Source of the DNA: Cyanobacteria bacterium UBA2566
GTDB taxonomy: Bacteria; Cyanobacteriota; Cyanobacteriia; Cyanobacteriales; Desertifilaceae
NCBI GenBank assembly: GCA_002340255.1
Contig: DDLS01000036.1
Coordinates: 1 to 46,744 of the forward strand
Direction of reading: 5' to 3'
DNA length: 46,744 bases
Shown: piece by piece, positions 16,529 to 25,556 of the stretch
Position numbering within the stretch: the first letter of the stretch is position 1
Layout: each line of letters begins with the position of its first letter
The notes under the pieces: generated by a model
Databases searched by the model: none
What the model saw: only the letters and a program-made list of their open reading frames with translations
Told to the model about the DNA's origin: nothing
Translations under genes and position numbers: made by a program

Positions 16529-17049
16529 GGGTAGGGGAGAGTTCATCAATTTTTCCCTTTTCCCACTAAGAGGTAGGGGCGCATTTTGGCTTTCGCCTAC
16601 AGGCAACACAAAGTGAGTAAGGGCAAACGCCTACGTGAAGAATCATCCTAGTTACGGTGAAATTCCGGCCACCTGAGAACCGACGGTCTTTGAGGCGCAG
16701 AACGACATTCATTGGGGCAAGCAACGCAGGATGAGGAGCGTACCGACTTGGCAAGTGTGGTAGTCCCCGGAAAGCAAAACAGAGGAAAAGTAGTCTGAAG
16801 CTTCGTACTTAGCGTAGCGAGAGCAACAGAGTAGAGGGTCGGTGGCTCCAAATGCCTTTTGACAGACCCTTCCATGTATAGCCTGGAGAATCTGCGTCTT
16901 TTCAGAGCGCAGAGTGTCAACAATTGTTCCCTTCTTCTCAAGATTGGGGTGAAACTGCCTCGGCCTCACCCTTTGGGGAGCGATCGCAATTGGATTATAA
17001 TAGGGATTAACCCCGCTTAGTTGATAATGTTTTTGAAAGTGTAATCATC
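16529..17049. other. gene-free, structured stretch between rpsI and rpmE
   Basis: No supportable coding region lies here on either strand. Several inverted repeats are seen: GTAGG with CCTAC (16573-16600), AGGGTC with GACCCT (16835-16840 and 16865-16870), and TCTGCG with CGCAGA (16891-16896 and 16908-16913). One frame reads protein-like text broken by several stops (about 16660-16860), so it could be a worn-out mobile element. It does not match the conserved cores of RNase P RNA, tmRNA or SRP RNA that I can recall. The identity is unresolved. Confidence 0.35.
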
Positions 17050-17277
17050 ATGCCTAAATCTGATATTCACCCCCAATGGTATCCAGAAGCTAAAGTATAT
17101 TGTAATGGCGAGTTTGTAATGACTGTGGGTTCGACTCAGCCAGAACTTCATGTGGATGTTTGGTCTGGAAATCATCCGTTTTATACAGGAACTCAGAAAA
17201 TTATTGACACTGAAGGACGGGTGGAACGATTCCAGAAACGTTATAACTGGATGGGAAGTACAGGTAACAAGAAGTAG
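17050..17277 (+). CDS. rpmE: 50S ribosomal protein L31 (zinc-free type)
   Basis: L31 (75 aa) bridges the two subunits. The core HPFYTGTQKIIDTEGRVERF is diagnostic. Of the four zinc-binding Cys positions of C+ L31, only one Cys remains (YCNGEF), and the second pair reads WSGNH, so this is the zinc-independent form, as in other cyanobacteria. A hairpin follows at 17305-17324. Confidence 0.95.
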   Translation: MPKSDIHPQWYPEAKVYCNGEFVMTVGSTQPELHVDVWSGNHPFYTGTQKIIDTEGRVERFQKRYNWMGSTGNKK

Positions 17278-17304
17278 CAGCTATTGCGATTGGTCTTGGT
17301 GGGT

Positions 17305-17324
17305 TGTAGGGGTTTAAACCTACA
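17305..17324 (+). terminator. possible terminator hairpin after rpmE
   Basis: TGTAGG (17305-17310) pairs with CCTACA (17319-17324) around an 8-nt GGTTTAAA loop. No T-run follows, so termination would be weak. Confidence 0.35.
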
Positions 17325-17377
17325 GTCCATGTATCACTCCCCTGCTGTAAACAACCTAAATCTTGGACACTAGAACA

Positions 17378-18478
17378 ATGGCTGAAGCATATCTTCTTGA
17401 CAAACTTACTTCCGTTGAACAAACGTTTAATGAATTGACTCGTCGGTTAGCCGATCCAGATATTGCCACGAATCCAGAGGAGGTGCAACGGGTGGCTAAG
17501 GCTCGTGCGTCTCTGGAGGAAGTGGTGAATACTTATGAGATCTGGAAAAAGGCTCAAGACGAGTTGATGGGAGCTAGAGAAATTTATAAGGAGTCGAGTG
17601 GCGATCGCGAGTTGCAAGAGATCGCTGCCTTGGAAGTACAGGATCTAGAAACAAAAATCGATCAGTTAGAACATCGATTAACAATTTTATTACTGCCCCG
17701 AGATCCCAATGATGATAAGAATATTATGTTGGAAATTCGTGGAGGCACGGGAGGAGATGAAGCGAGTATTTGGGCGGGCGATCTGTTAAGGATGTATTCC
17801 CGCTATTCGGAAGTGCAAGGCTGGAAGGTGCAGCTTGTCAGTGAGTCTCCAGCAGAAATGGGTGGATTTAAGCAGGCAATCCTTGAGGTGAAAGGGGAGC
17901 AAGTTTATAGTAAGCTGAAGTTTGAGGCAGGTGTTCACCGGGTGCAACGGGTTCCAGTGACGGAAACGGGGGGACGAGTTCATACGTCAACGGCGACGGT
18001 GGCAATTATGCCGGAAGTAGACGAGGTAGAAGTTGAGATCGATGCTAAGGACGTAGAAATTAGCACGGCTCGTTCCGGCGGTGCAGGTGGACAAAATGTG
18101 AACAAGGTGGAAACGGCGGTGGACTTATTCCACAAGCCGACGGGGATTCGGGTATTTTGTACGGAAGAGCGATCGCAGTTGCAAAACCGAGAACGGGCGA
18201 TGCAGATTTTGCGGGCGAAGTTGTATGATATGAAGCTGCAAGAACAGCAGGATGCGGTTACGGATATGCGGCGATCGCAGGTTGGGACAGGTTCGCGATC
18301 GGAAAAAATCCGTACCTACAACTATAAAGATAACCGGATCACCGATCACCGTCTGGGTCAAAACTTTGTTTTAGGAAGTGCGTTAGAAGGTAATATTGAA
18401 AATTTAATTCAGGCGTGCATTACTCAAGATCAGCAATTCCGTTTAGAAGAACTAGCCAATCAAACTGTTCAAACTTAG
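17378..18478 (+). CDS. prfA: peptide chain release factor 1
   Basis: RF1 reads UAA and UAG stop codons and triggers peptide release. The stop-codon recognition tripeptide is PVT in HRVQRVPVTETGGRVHTS. The catalytic GGQ is in RSGGAGGQNVNK. I start at ATG 17378 (366 aa, AEAYLLDKL), where homologues start, rather than an in-frame TTG 15 bp upstream. It ends the translation cluster. Confidence 0.96.
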   Translation: MAEAYLLDKLTSVEQTFNELTRRLADPDIATNPEEVQRVAKARASLEEVVNTYEIWKKAQDELMGAREIYKESSGDRELQEIAALEVQDLETKIDQLEHRLTILLLPRDPNDDKNIMLEIRGGTGGDEASIWAGDLLRMYSRYSEVQGWKVQLVSESPAEMGGFKQAILEVKGEQVYSKLKFEAGVHRVQRVPVTETGGRVHTSTATVAIMPEVDEVEVEIDAKDVEISTARSGGAGGQNVNKVETAVDLFHKPTGIRVFCTEERSQLQNRERAMQILRAKLYDMKLQEQQDAVTDMRRSQVGTGSRSEKIRTYNYKDNRITDHRLGQNFVLGSALEGNIENLIQACITQDQQFRLEELANQTVQT

Positions 18479-18490
18479 AAATGGGAGATC

Positions 18491-18967
18491 ATGAATTCAG
18501 AGTTACAGGTAAAACCTGATTCTAATCTATCCGAACTTTACGATCGAGACTTCTATTTGTGGGTACAGACAACAGTGCAGTTACTCCAAGAAAGACGGCT
18601 CGATCGGATTGATTTTGAGGGTTTGATTGAAGAAGTGGAAAGCATGGGGAAGCGCGAGAAAAAGGAGTTAAAAAGCAGGATGACAACGTTGATCGAACAT
18701 CTCCTAAAACTCAAGTATTGGGAATCTGAAAAAGCAGACAACGCTAGAGGATGGCGACAAGCAGTTGTGGAGCAACGTAGGCAAATTCAATATGTGTTAG
18801 AAGATAGTCCTAGCCTGAAAGTTTTGTTAGTAGAGATCTGGACTGAGTGTTATGGAAATGCGAGGAAGGATATTATTAGGAAGTATGGACTAGAGCCAGA
18901 ATTGTTTCCACTTGAAGCAGGGTTGACTCTAGATGATATTCTTGATGATGATTATATTCCAGAGTAA
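18491..18967 (+). CDS. DUF29 family protein
   Basis: This 158-aa protein has the DUF29 pattern: LYDRDFYLWVQTTVQLL near the start, the acidic DFEGLIEEVESMGKREKKEL segment, and W-rich RGWRQAVVEQRRQI. DUF29 proteins are numerous in cyanobacteria, and their function is not established. It lies 12 bp after prfA in the same direction, so it may be transcribed by read-through. No toxin partner is visible beside it. Confidence 0.85.
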   Translation: MNSELQVKPDSNLSELYDRDFYLWVQTTVQLLQERRLDRIDFEGLIEEVESMGKREKKELKSRMTTLIEHLLKLKYWESEKADNARGWRQAVVEQRRQIQYVLEDSPSLKVLLVEIWTECYGNARKDIIRKYGLEPELFPLEAGLTLDDILDDDYIPE

Positions 18968-19208
18968 ATTGAATGATTAGAGGGATTCAACGGGTTGCTT
19001 AAGTGCCAATTTTAGTTCTTGTTCTAAGACCAAGATCCAATGATATCAAGTCCGAGTAATCAGTTTAACTATGTACAGTGCGTTTCCACTCCTACATTGT
19101 TCTGGTAGAACAGTGCCTGTTCTCGATTCCCTATTCCCCAACGTGAAGCATTGCATCATAGCCAATTAACCGAACTTGATATGATAAATCAAAAGAATAA
19201 CAAAATTT

Positions 19209-20210
19209 ATGACTACCAAAATTGGTGTGTTTCTGCCGAAAAAACAGGATGGAGATGATAAGCAACCCTCTATTAAACGTCTCAATAAGCTCCCCAATGA
19301 GGTTATTGATGAACTTTTAGCTTTGATTAAATGCAATAAGGAAGTCAGTTTAGTAGAAGTAGAAGATCTCAATGATACATTAATTGTTAACGGAAATGTT
19401 GTCTACAAAAACTTTAATCTTAATGAATTAGATCTCTTCTTCTGGTATGGTGAAATTAGAAAGCCAAACAGTATCTCTGCCCAAAGTAACTTGTATGTTT
19501 TGGAACTACTCAAAACATTGGCTTACACTGTAAAGGTTATTCCTAATCCTTATGTTTGTGAAGTTGCTCTAGATAAATACACTGCTCATCGTACCTTAAA
19601 GCAAAAGGGAGTAAAAGTTGCAGATTTTATATTAATAAATAACAAGAATTTGTACTTAGCAAAGCCAATTTTAGATAAGTGGGGTTATGCGTTACTTAAA
19701 CCAAGGAAGGGTGCATTTGGTAAAGGAGTGACACTAATCGATGATTTTTTGAGACTGCGTGATATTATTGAATTCATGGAACAGGAGAGAGGCATTAATT
19801 TAAATGAGGGTATACTTCTAGAAAAATATTATGAAAATAATCCTCAAGATTGGCTGAGTACAACCCTTGTCAATGGAGAAATCATGTATGGCTATAGAAA
19901 AAAAATAAGTCGATTTTCTGACTTTAGTCACTCTTTTGAAAGTGGTTCTTTTCAGAAAGTCTATGATGCTAATGAAGTAGGTGGAGAGGTCGATCTAGGT
20001 GATTTAAAACCACAACATCAACAGTTAGCAAATTTAGCTTATCATGCTATGTCTTATGAAGTCATTGGTTTTGACATGATTTGGCATGAAGATCATCCTA
20101 TCATCGTGGATGAAAATACTTTTCCTGGCATATACCCAAACTTATTCAACCTAAAGAATCTTTCTCTAGCAGACTCAATGTATCAATTGATTGTACAAGC
20201 TTTAAGTTAA
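19209..20210 (+). CDS. ATP-grasp ligase-like protein
   Basis: This 333-aa protein looks like a RimK/glutathione-synthetase-type ATP-grasp enzyme, which joins a carboxylate to an amine or thiol using ATP. After a pre-ATP-grasp domain (about 1-115) come the nucleotide-binding LLKPRKGAFGKGVTLI (Lys164 and a Gly-rich loop) and the metal-binding GFDMIW (Asp289) and DENTFPG (Glu302, Asn303). The substrate is unknown. Reading is visibly AT-richer than its neighbours, suggesting transfer. No peptide precursor was found next to it. It converges with the ABC exporter gene, with 8 bp between their stops. Confidence 0.75.
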   Translation: MTTKIGVFLPKKQDGDDKQPSIKRLNKLPNEVIDELLALIKCNKEVSLVEVEDLNDTLIVNGNVVYKNFNLNELDLFFWYGEIRKPNSISAQSNLYVLELLKTLAYTVKVIPNPYVCEVALDKYTAHRTLKQKGVKVADFILINNKNLYLAKPILDKWGYALLKPRKGAFGKGVTLIDDFLRLRDIIEFMEQERGINLNEGILLEKYYENNPQDWLSTTLVNGEIMYGYRKKISRFSDFSHSFESGSFQKVYDANEVGGEVDLGDLKPQHQQLANLAYHAMSYEVIGFDMIWHEDHPIIVDENTFPGIYPNLFNLKNLSLADSMYQLIVQALS

Positions 20211-20218
20211 AATGGCTT

Positions 20219-22003
20219 TTAGGATTGGGCTAAAATAGATTCTCCCATTTGAATGTGCCATAAACTAGCATAAACACCATTGTGTTCTAATAGCTCTTGA
20301 TGACGACCGGACTCGATGACTTTACCGCGCTCCATGACGTAGATACAATGGGCGTTGCGGATGGTGGAGAGTCGGTGAGCGATCGCGATCGTCGTCCGAT
20401 TTTGAGTGATTCTCTCTAGCGATCGCTGAATCGCCGCTTCTGTCTCATTATCTACCGCAGATGTGGCTTCATCCAGAATCAGAATCGGGGGATTTTTAAC
20501 AATGGCACGAGCGATCGCCAATCGTTGCCGTTGTCCTCCGGATAATTTCTGACCTCGCTCCCCGACAATTGTATCATATTTTTGCGGTAATTCCATAATA
20601 AAGTCGTGGGCTTCCACCAATGTTGCTGCTGCAACAATGTCGGGTTCAGAGGCATTAAATGTGCCATAGGCGATATTTTCAGCCACTGTTCCATGAAATA
20701 AAAACACATCTTGGCTGACTAACCCAATACAGCGCCGCAAATCTTCTAGCTGTAGTGTTTGCAACTCTAGACCATCTAACGTAATTGAACCATTTTGAAC
20801 TTCATAGAGCCGCAACAGGAGCTTAACTAAGGTACTTTTTCCCGAACCTGTTGAGCCAACAATAGCAATTGTTTTGCCCGCAGGAATGGTCAAAGAGACC
20901 TGGTTTAATACCGGCAGGCGATCGCGATAGGAAAAACTGACCTCTTTCAGCACAACTTCACCGCGCACTGTCTCCAAGGCAAGGGGAATATCACCCGTAT
21001 GAATGGCAATGGGCGTATCTAATAATGCCATCACCCGGCGAGTTGAAGCCATGGCACGCTGACATAAATCCAGGGTACTTCCAAGGCGAGTAAGGGGCCA
21101 AAGTAACCGTTGAGTCATAAACACCAAGGTGCTGTAGGTTCCCACGGCTAAAGTCCCATTCGTGACCTCCAAACCTCCATAGAGCAGGATACAGCTAAAA
21201 CCGAGTAAAATTAACATCCGCACCAAGGGAATAAACGCCGCAGAATAGGCGATCGCCTCCTCATTGGAGTGTTGATAGGCAGTTGAATCTTGGCCCACCC
21301 GCTTGACTTCGTATTCTTCGGCGGTAAAACTTTTAATTGTGGTAATACCACTGAGATTATTGGCTAAACGATGGTTGAGAAAGCCCGCATTTTGCCGCAC
21401 TTTCGTATAGCGAGGAGCGAGAAATTTTTGATAGGCGATTGAACCCCAAATAATAAATGGCATGGGGACAAGGGTCATCCAAGCGACTTCCGGTGCTAGG
21501 ATCAGAAACATTGAGCCAATAATTAAAACAGTCGTTGCCACTTGAATTACTTCATTGGCTCCCACATCCAAAAAGCGCTCCAATTGGTTAATATCATCAT
21601 TGAGAATCGACATTAACTCGCCTGTGCTGCGGTCTTCAAAATAGGCAATTTCCAGGTTTTGTAAATGACTGTAGGCATCTAAACGTAGATGATGTTGAAT
21701 GGTTTGGGCTAAATTGCGCCACAACCGTTCATAGGCATATTGAAACGCAGATTCCAATCCCCAAACTAGGGCTGACAGCAGGGTGAGGAGTAAGAGTTGG
21801 GTAAAAACGCTGGTAATTCCCAAAGCGGCGATCGCCGAATTTTCTTGTTTAACCACCACATCCACCGCGATCCCAATCAGGATGGGAGGGGCAAGATCGA
21901 AGATTTTGTTGAGGATCGAAGTGGCGATCGCCAACCGGACTTTATTCTGATAGGGGCCACTATACTGAATTAAACGCTGAAGAGGAGAAGAACTAGAATT
22001 CAC
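20219..22003 (-). CDS. MsbA-type ABC exporter (fused permease-ATPase)
   Basis: This 594-aa half-transporter has a six-helix membrane domain (about 20-310) followed by an ATPase domain: Walker A GSTGSGKST (about 383-391), signature LSGGQRQR (487-494), Walker B ILILDEATS (507-515) and switch His in AIAHRLST (about 543). It starts at GTG 22003. It should act as a homodimer exporting a lipid, drug or peptide. There is no N-terminal C39 peptidase domain, so it is not a classical bacteriocin exporter. The neighbouring ATP-grasp gene is convergent, so a functional link is unproven. Confidence 0.9.
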   Translation of the reverse strand: MNSSSSPLQRLIQYSGPYQNKVRLAIATSILNKIFDLAPPILIGIAVDVVVKQENSAIAALGITSVFTQLLLLTLLSALVWGLESAFQYAYERLWRNLAQTIQHHLRLDAYSHLQNLEIAYFEDRSTGELMSILNDDINQLERFLDVGANEVIQVATTVLIIGSMFLILAPEVAWMTLVPMPFIIWGSIAYQKFLAPRYTKVRQNAGFLNHRLANNLSGITTIKSFTAEEYEVKRVGQDSTAYQHSNEEAIAYSAAFIPLVRMLILLGFSCILLYGGLEVTNGTLAVGTYSTLVFMTQRLLWPLTRLGSTLDLCQRAMASTRRVMALLDTPIAIHTGDIPLALETVRGEVVLKEVSFSYRDRLPVLNQVSLTIPAGKTIAIVGSTGSGKSTLVKLLLRLYEVQNGSITLDGLELQTLQLEDLRRCIGLVSQDVFLFHGTVAENIAYGTFNASEPDIVAAATLVEAHDFIMELPQKYDTIVGERGQKLSGGQRQRLAIARAIVKNPPILILDEATSAVDNETEAAIQRSLERITQNRTTIAIAHRLSTIRNAHCIYVMERGKVIESGRHQELLEHNGVYASLWHIQMGESILAQS

Positions 22004-22150
22004 AGATTTGGGGGTAGGGTAGATGAAATCGTACTTAATGAGTCTAGCAATAGAATTGAACTCTTCACTGGTGAATTCTTCGGGTTTCCTCTATAGTTTC
22101 TGAAAATAGAGAAAGAACACTTAACCAGAGAGATGAGTCGGAGTTAACCC

Positions 22151-22462
22151 ATGAAGATTGAAATTGTTGGTCAAGATGCAGAGAGGGCAACTGAGGAGTT
22201 ACTCAATATTGCTGGAATTGAGGGCAGTTATGAAACGCTCCATGAACCCCAGAGAGCCGAGGTATTAACCACGATCGCCACTATTGTTGGTATTGTCGGG
22301 GGAACAATGGCGATCGCCAAGCAACTCTACGAATGGTATCAGAAGTCCCAGAAGAAAGACTCCGGACGCAAGCTGGAGAAAGTCATGATTGTCACCGATG
22401 ACGGTCGGCGTTTACTACTCAAAGATGCTACAGTCGAGCAGATTAAAGAACTCTTGGAGTAA
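22151..22462 (+). CDS. small membrane protein resembling an effector-associated component
   Basis: This is a 103-aa protein with an N-terminal alpha/beta part (KIEIVGQDAERATEELLNI), one predicted membrane helix (about 38-60, with TIATIVGIVGGTMAIAKQL) and a short C-terminal beta/alpha unit (VMIVTDDGRRLLLKDATVEQ). This layout resembles the small 'effector-associated constant component' proteins found beside CHAT proteases and STAND ATPases in predicted bacterial conflict systems. The CHAT gene starts 176 bp downstream on the same strand, which supports the comparison. The assignment is by pattern, not by search. Confidence 0.6.
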   Translation: MKIEIVGQDAERATEELLNIAGIEGSYETLHEPQRAEVLTTIATIVGIVGGTMAIAKQLYEWYQKSQKKDSGRKLEKVMIVTDDGRRLLLKDATVEQIKELLE

Positions 22463-22491
22463 AATCAAGTCTGCTGAATCAGTTATAATTA

Positions 22492-22576
22492 GTCATTGCG
22501 AACGGAACGCAGTGGAGTGAAGTAATCCCGCCCATCTCGAAAATTATGGTGATTCCTTCCCTGCGGTCGCAATGAC
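22492..22576. repeat. dispersed palindromic repeat with GTCATTGCGA ends
   Basis: The element begins GTCATTGCGA and ends TCGCAATGAC, with a complementary interior (GAAGTAATCCC against GGTGATTCCTTCCC). Such 80-100 bp inverted-repeat units, including GTCATTGCGA and CGGAACG, are familiar between cyanobacterial genes. It lies between the small membrane protein and the CHAT gene and could split them into separate transcripts. Confidence 0.75.
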
Positions 22577-22637
22577 AACAGTTTAGCCGGACTTGATAGC
22601 CAATAAAAATTGCTCATTATTCATTGTTAACGATCAA

Positions 22638-23810
22638 ATGCTTCAGATTCTGCATATCGATTTGAAACTCAGTGGGAGTGAAGAGGCGAAAGTTCGGTTC
22701 TTTTGGGATAATCCGAATGAATTTCAGGAACTGGTGCTGCCATTAGATGAGATGGGAGAGTTGAATCAATGGGCAAAATTGCGTTACTATACTGCGCTTC
22801 CTGTTCCCTATCCTGAAGCTGGGCACATCCTTTATGACTGGTTAAATCAAAATTACCGTCTGGAAAATACGCTCAGAGACTGTCCTCACGGGGAACAAAT
22901 TGTTCTCGCTATTGCCGCAGAACAGGGATTGGCTAATCTACCTTGGGAAATATTGCATGATGGAGAGCGGTTTTTAGTTGAGAAGAATCCGGTGATCGTT
23001 CCGGTAAGGTGGGTTAAGGGAAGAAAATCCAGTTTGAGTCTACACAACCAACCCAATAATCGAGTTCTCAATGTTTTGTTTATGGCAACATCGCCTTCTG
23101 GAGTTAAGACAGTGCTGGATTTTGAGGCAGAAGAAGGGCAGATCCTCAAAGCAACAGAACGGAAAAAATCGCTATGTTTAACGGTAGAAGAAAGTGGCAA
23201 TTTACAGGAATTAGGTTACTTGGTTGAAGACTACGCCAAAGGATACTTCGATGTGGCTCACTTCACCGGTCATGCAGAAATTGAAGATGGCCAACCTTAC
23301 TTTTTCACAGAAACAGAACTCGGAGAGCGTCAAAATAGCACGGCTCAAGAGATTGCCAGAGCATTGCAATTCAATACTCCCAAGCTCAGGTTTCTTTCTG
23401 GGTGTCGCACCGGATATTCTGATGACGATGTAGTTGCCTCAATGGCTGAAGCATTATTACACAAAGGTGCAAGGGCAGTATTGAGTTGGGGCGATCGAGT
23501 TAACGATAATCTGGCATCAGAAGCGGCTGGGACATTTTATGAGGCGCTTGCGGTAGGGCGAACGGTTACGGAAGCTTTAGCGTTAACCTATCAAGCTCTA
23601 TTGCAATCTAGAGAATCCGGACAGTGGCACTTACTGCGATTGTACGTTGCCGATATTCTGCCTGGGGCATTGGTGACACCCCTAAGAACTAAAGGGCGAG
23701 AACCCATTCCTCGACCTGATTGGGAGTGTTCTGATGCTAGTTTTGTGAATCGTGGGCATGAGAAGGAGGGGGAGGTGGTGTGGTGGGTAATACTCTTTCT
23801 TTCTCTCTAG
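22638..23810 (+). CDS. CHAT-domain protease, apparently truncated
   Basis: CHAT is a caspase-like cysteine peptidase fold. The dyad is His212 in AHFTGHAEIEDG and Cys256 in FLSGCRTGYSDDD, counted from ATG 22638 (390 aa). I prefer this start over TTG 22593, since MLQILHIDLKLSG begins the conserved part. The C-terminus reads ECSDASFVNRGHEKEGEV, then a short hydrophobic run and a stop. In many cyanobacterial relatives this point (FVGR-E) opens a NACHT/STAND ATPase plus TPR half. Its absence suggests a frameshift or deletion removed the sensor part. Confidence 0.8.
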   Translation: MLQILHIDLKLSGSEEAKVRFFWDNPNEFQELVLPLDEMGELNQWAKLRYYTALPVPYPEAGHILYDWLNQNYRLENTLRDCPHGEQIVLAIAAEQGLANLPWEILHDGERFLVEKNPVIVPVRWVKGRKSSLSLHNQPNNRVLNVLFMATSPSGVKTVLDFEAEEGQILKATERKKSLCLTVEESGNLQELGYLVEDYAKGYFDVAHFTGHAEIEDGQPYFFTETELGERQNSTAQEIARALQFNTPKLRFLSGCRTGYSDDDVVASMAEALLHKGARAVLSWGDRVNDNLASEAAGTFYEALAVGRTVTEALALTYQALLQSRESGQWHLLRLYVADILPGALVTPLRTKGREPIPRPDWECSDASFVNRGHEKEGEVVWWVILFLSL

Positions 23811-23930
23811 ACTTTAACAGATAAGGAATTCACAAGAAAATCTAAATTTCTTATCAATGCATTGAGTACAGTATTCTCAGCCTTTCATTACCTGTTACTG
23901 TTCATAGAAACGGTCACTTCCTCTTCCTTA

Positions 23931-24149
23931 TTAAACAGCTATTTTTTCAGGATTTATCGGATGGTGATACAGTACCATAAGTTGCTGTTCGCTTAGGGTC
24001 TCGATGGCATAGGCTTTGCCTTCATTATCGCTAAATTCTACTTCAAAAACTTGGGGTTCGTATTCTTCGACAATGGTTCCCACCTGCCCTCGATAGAGTC
24101 CGAGTTCTGGTGAATTTTCGAGTAAGGCAACCATATCCAAAAGTTTCAT
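23931..24149 (-). CDS. DUF4926 family protein
   Basis: This 72-aa protein shows KLLDMVALLENSPELGLYRG, QVGTIVEEY and VEFSDNEGKAYAIETL, a compact beta-rich fold typical of DUF4926. Members often sit beside a small partner gene in toxin-antitoxin-like pairs. No such partner is clear here; the upstream gene is a nuclease-like protein. Confidence 0.8.
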   Translation of the reverse strand: MKLLDMVALLENSPELGLYRGQVGTIVEEYEPQVFEVEFSDNEGKAYAIETLSEQQLMVLYHHPINPEKIAV

Positions 24150-24244
24150 ATCTATGCTCCATTATCAATTTTTCGGGGCAATTCTTTTAGTTGAACATTC
24201 ATGACTGAGTTTTGTGCGATCGCAAATAACCAGACCTAAAACTA

Positions 24245-24862
24245 CTATACGCAATTAATCGCAAAAACCAAGACTCTCAGTAAATTATTCAAGTCAGCAG
24301 GGACGCGGTAGAGATCGAGATCCTGAGTTACTGTCCGAGATTGACGATTAAATTGACCGAATTGCCAAATATTACCAGTCGAAACCGCACCTTGCAGAAT
24401 CATTTGCTCGGTTTCAAACCACTGTTCTAGGGCAATTAATTCAATCGCTAATTGCAGAAAACCGCGCTCTAAATCTTCATTTTTAGCTTCAATGACTAAG
24501 AACGTTTGCCGATTCTGGAGCAGATAGTCTAAGGAGCCTTTCAATTGATGGTTTACGGCAACGGGATATTCCACATTGAGCGTGACTTCAGTATAGTGCA
24601 TTACGTCTGTTAAAACGGGAGCAATGAGAAACTCTCGTCTCGCCATTTCGCTAGTTAAACTCAGACGCGGGAGACTTTCTTCAATCCGATTTTTCAAGTC
24701 TTCCAGGCGATCCAATTCGCCCGTATATTCGGGAAGTCTTAGAGATTTTCGTTGCAGTGAAATATCAAAATATGCTAGAATATCTTGTGGGGCAAAGTTG
24801 AGCTTAAAGTAATCTGCAAATGTATAAGATTCGTTGGAGTTAATAACTGGAGATTTAGGCAT
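24245..24862 (-). CDS. PD-(D/E)XK-like endonuclease-fold protein
   Basis: This 205-aa protein has a motif set consistent with the restriction-endonuclease fold: GSLDYLL (Asp, about residue 111), then FLVIEAKNEDLERGFLQ (Glu-x-Lys, about 123-128). The segment ARREFLIAPVLTDVM is like those found in type I restriction R-subunit-like proteins and many cyanobacterial hypotheticals. There is no methyltransferase next to it. Its role is unknown; defence or DNA repair is possible. Confidence 0.6.
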   Translation of the reverse strand: MPKSPVINSNESYTFADYFKLNFAPQDILAYFDISLQRKSLRLPEYTGELDRLEDLKNRIEESLPRLSLTSEMARREFLIAPVLTDVMHYTEVTLNVEYPVAVNHQLKGSLDYLLQNRQTFLVIEAKNEDLERGFLQLAIELIALEQWFETEQMILQGAVSTGNIWQFGQFNRQSRTVTQDLDLYRVPADLNNLLRVLVFAINCV

Positions 24863-24904
24863 AGATTTGAATTAAAAATAAAGGGATATTTTTGTTGCTG
24901 TCAC

Positions 24905-25462
24905 TTAGGTAAAAAAGGTATTGACGTTGCAAGCAAAACCAGGAAGCAAAGGAGAGGTTATCTCATCTTCCTCTAATAATGTCATCACTAACTCTAATTT
25001 TGCTTGTTGCCGTCGATAAACTTCTACCGTCTTTAACCGCCAGTCCACAATCCAATATTCCCGAACGCCTTGATTAGAATATAATTTTAACTTGCTTTCC
25101 TTATCCCGACGAACATCAGCTTTACTTTCCGATAATACTTCAACTATTAACTCTGGAGCGGTGGTAAAATGACCCGATTCATCAACAAAATCGTTTAATT
25201 TATCGTTAGTCATCCAAACCAGATCGGGAATAACATTATCGGTATCACTGAAAATCACACCTGGATTGAATATTACTTCACCCAATTCCGTTTCACTTGA
25301 CCAGTTTCCTAAAAGTCGGCAAATTTCACCAATGGTCTTTTGATGTTTCCAATGGGGGGCGTGGGTTCTGTACAATTCTCCATTGATAATTTCATAACGG
25401 TTATTGTTATTGGGCAACAGTTCTAAATCGGCTGATGTCCAGGGAATTTGAATGTTTGTCAT
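24905..25462 (-). CDS. Uma2 family (DUF820) nuclease-fold protein
   Basis: This 185-aa protein carries the Uma2 pattern: ELLPNNNNRYEIINGELYRT, PDLVWMTND, LIVEVLSES and YSNQGVREYWIVDW. Uma2 proteins share the PD-(D/E)XK fold and are greatly expanded in cyanobacteria; their substrates are unknown. The putative active-site residues (Asp in PDLV, Glu in EVLS) are kept, so it looks intact. A fragment of a second Uma2 gene lies next to it on the other strand. Confidence 0.9.
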   Translation of the reverse strand: MTNIQIPWTSADLELLPNNNNRYEIINGELYRTHAPHWKHQKTIGEICRLLGNWSSETELGEVIFNPGVIFSDTDNVIPDLVWMTNDKLNDFVDESGHFTTAPELIVEVLSESKADVRRDKESKLKLYSNQGVREYWIVDWRLKTVEVYRRQQAKLELVMTLLEEDEITSPLLPGFACNVNTFFT

Positions 25463-25556
25463 GGTCGTGAGGTACTATCTTACAAATTGATTCAACTATA
25501 ACGTTTTCCTCTGGTCAATGTTATCCTAAACTTAGCCTATTGCTCATTTTTACTCT

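Noticed and set aside
16601..16950. RNase P RNA, tmRNA or SRP RNA in the rpsI-rpmE gap
   Set aside because: None of the conserved core sequences of these RNAs that I can recall was found there; the region stays unidentified.
19071..19169. A 32-codon frame as a possible peptide precursor for the ATP-grasp enzyme
   Set aside because: It contains part of an intergenic heptamer repeat, has no ribosome site and no leader-core layout typical of peptide precursors.
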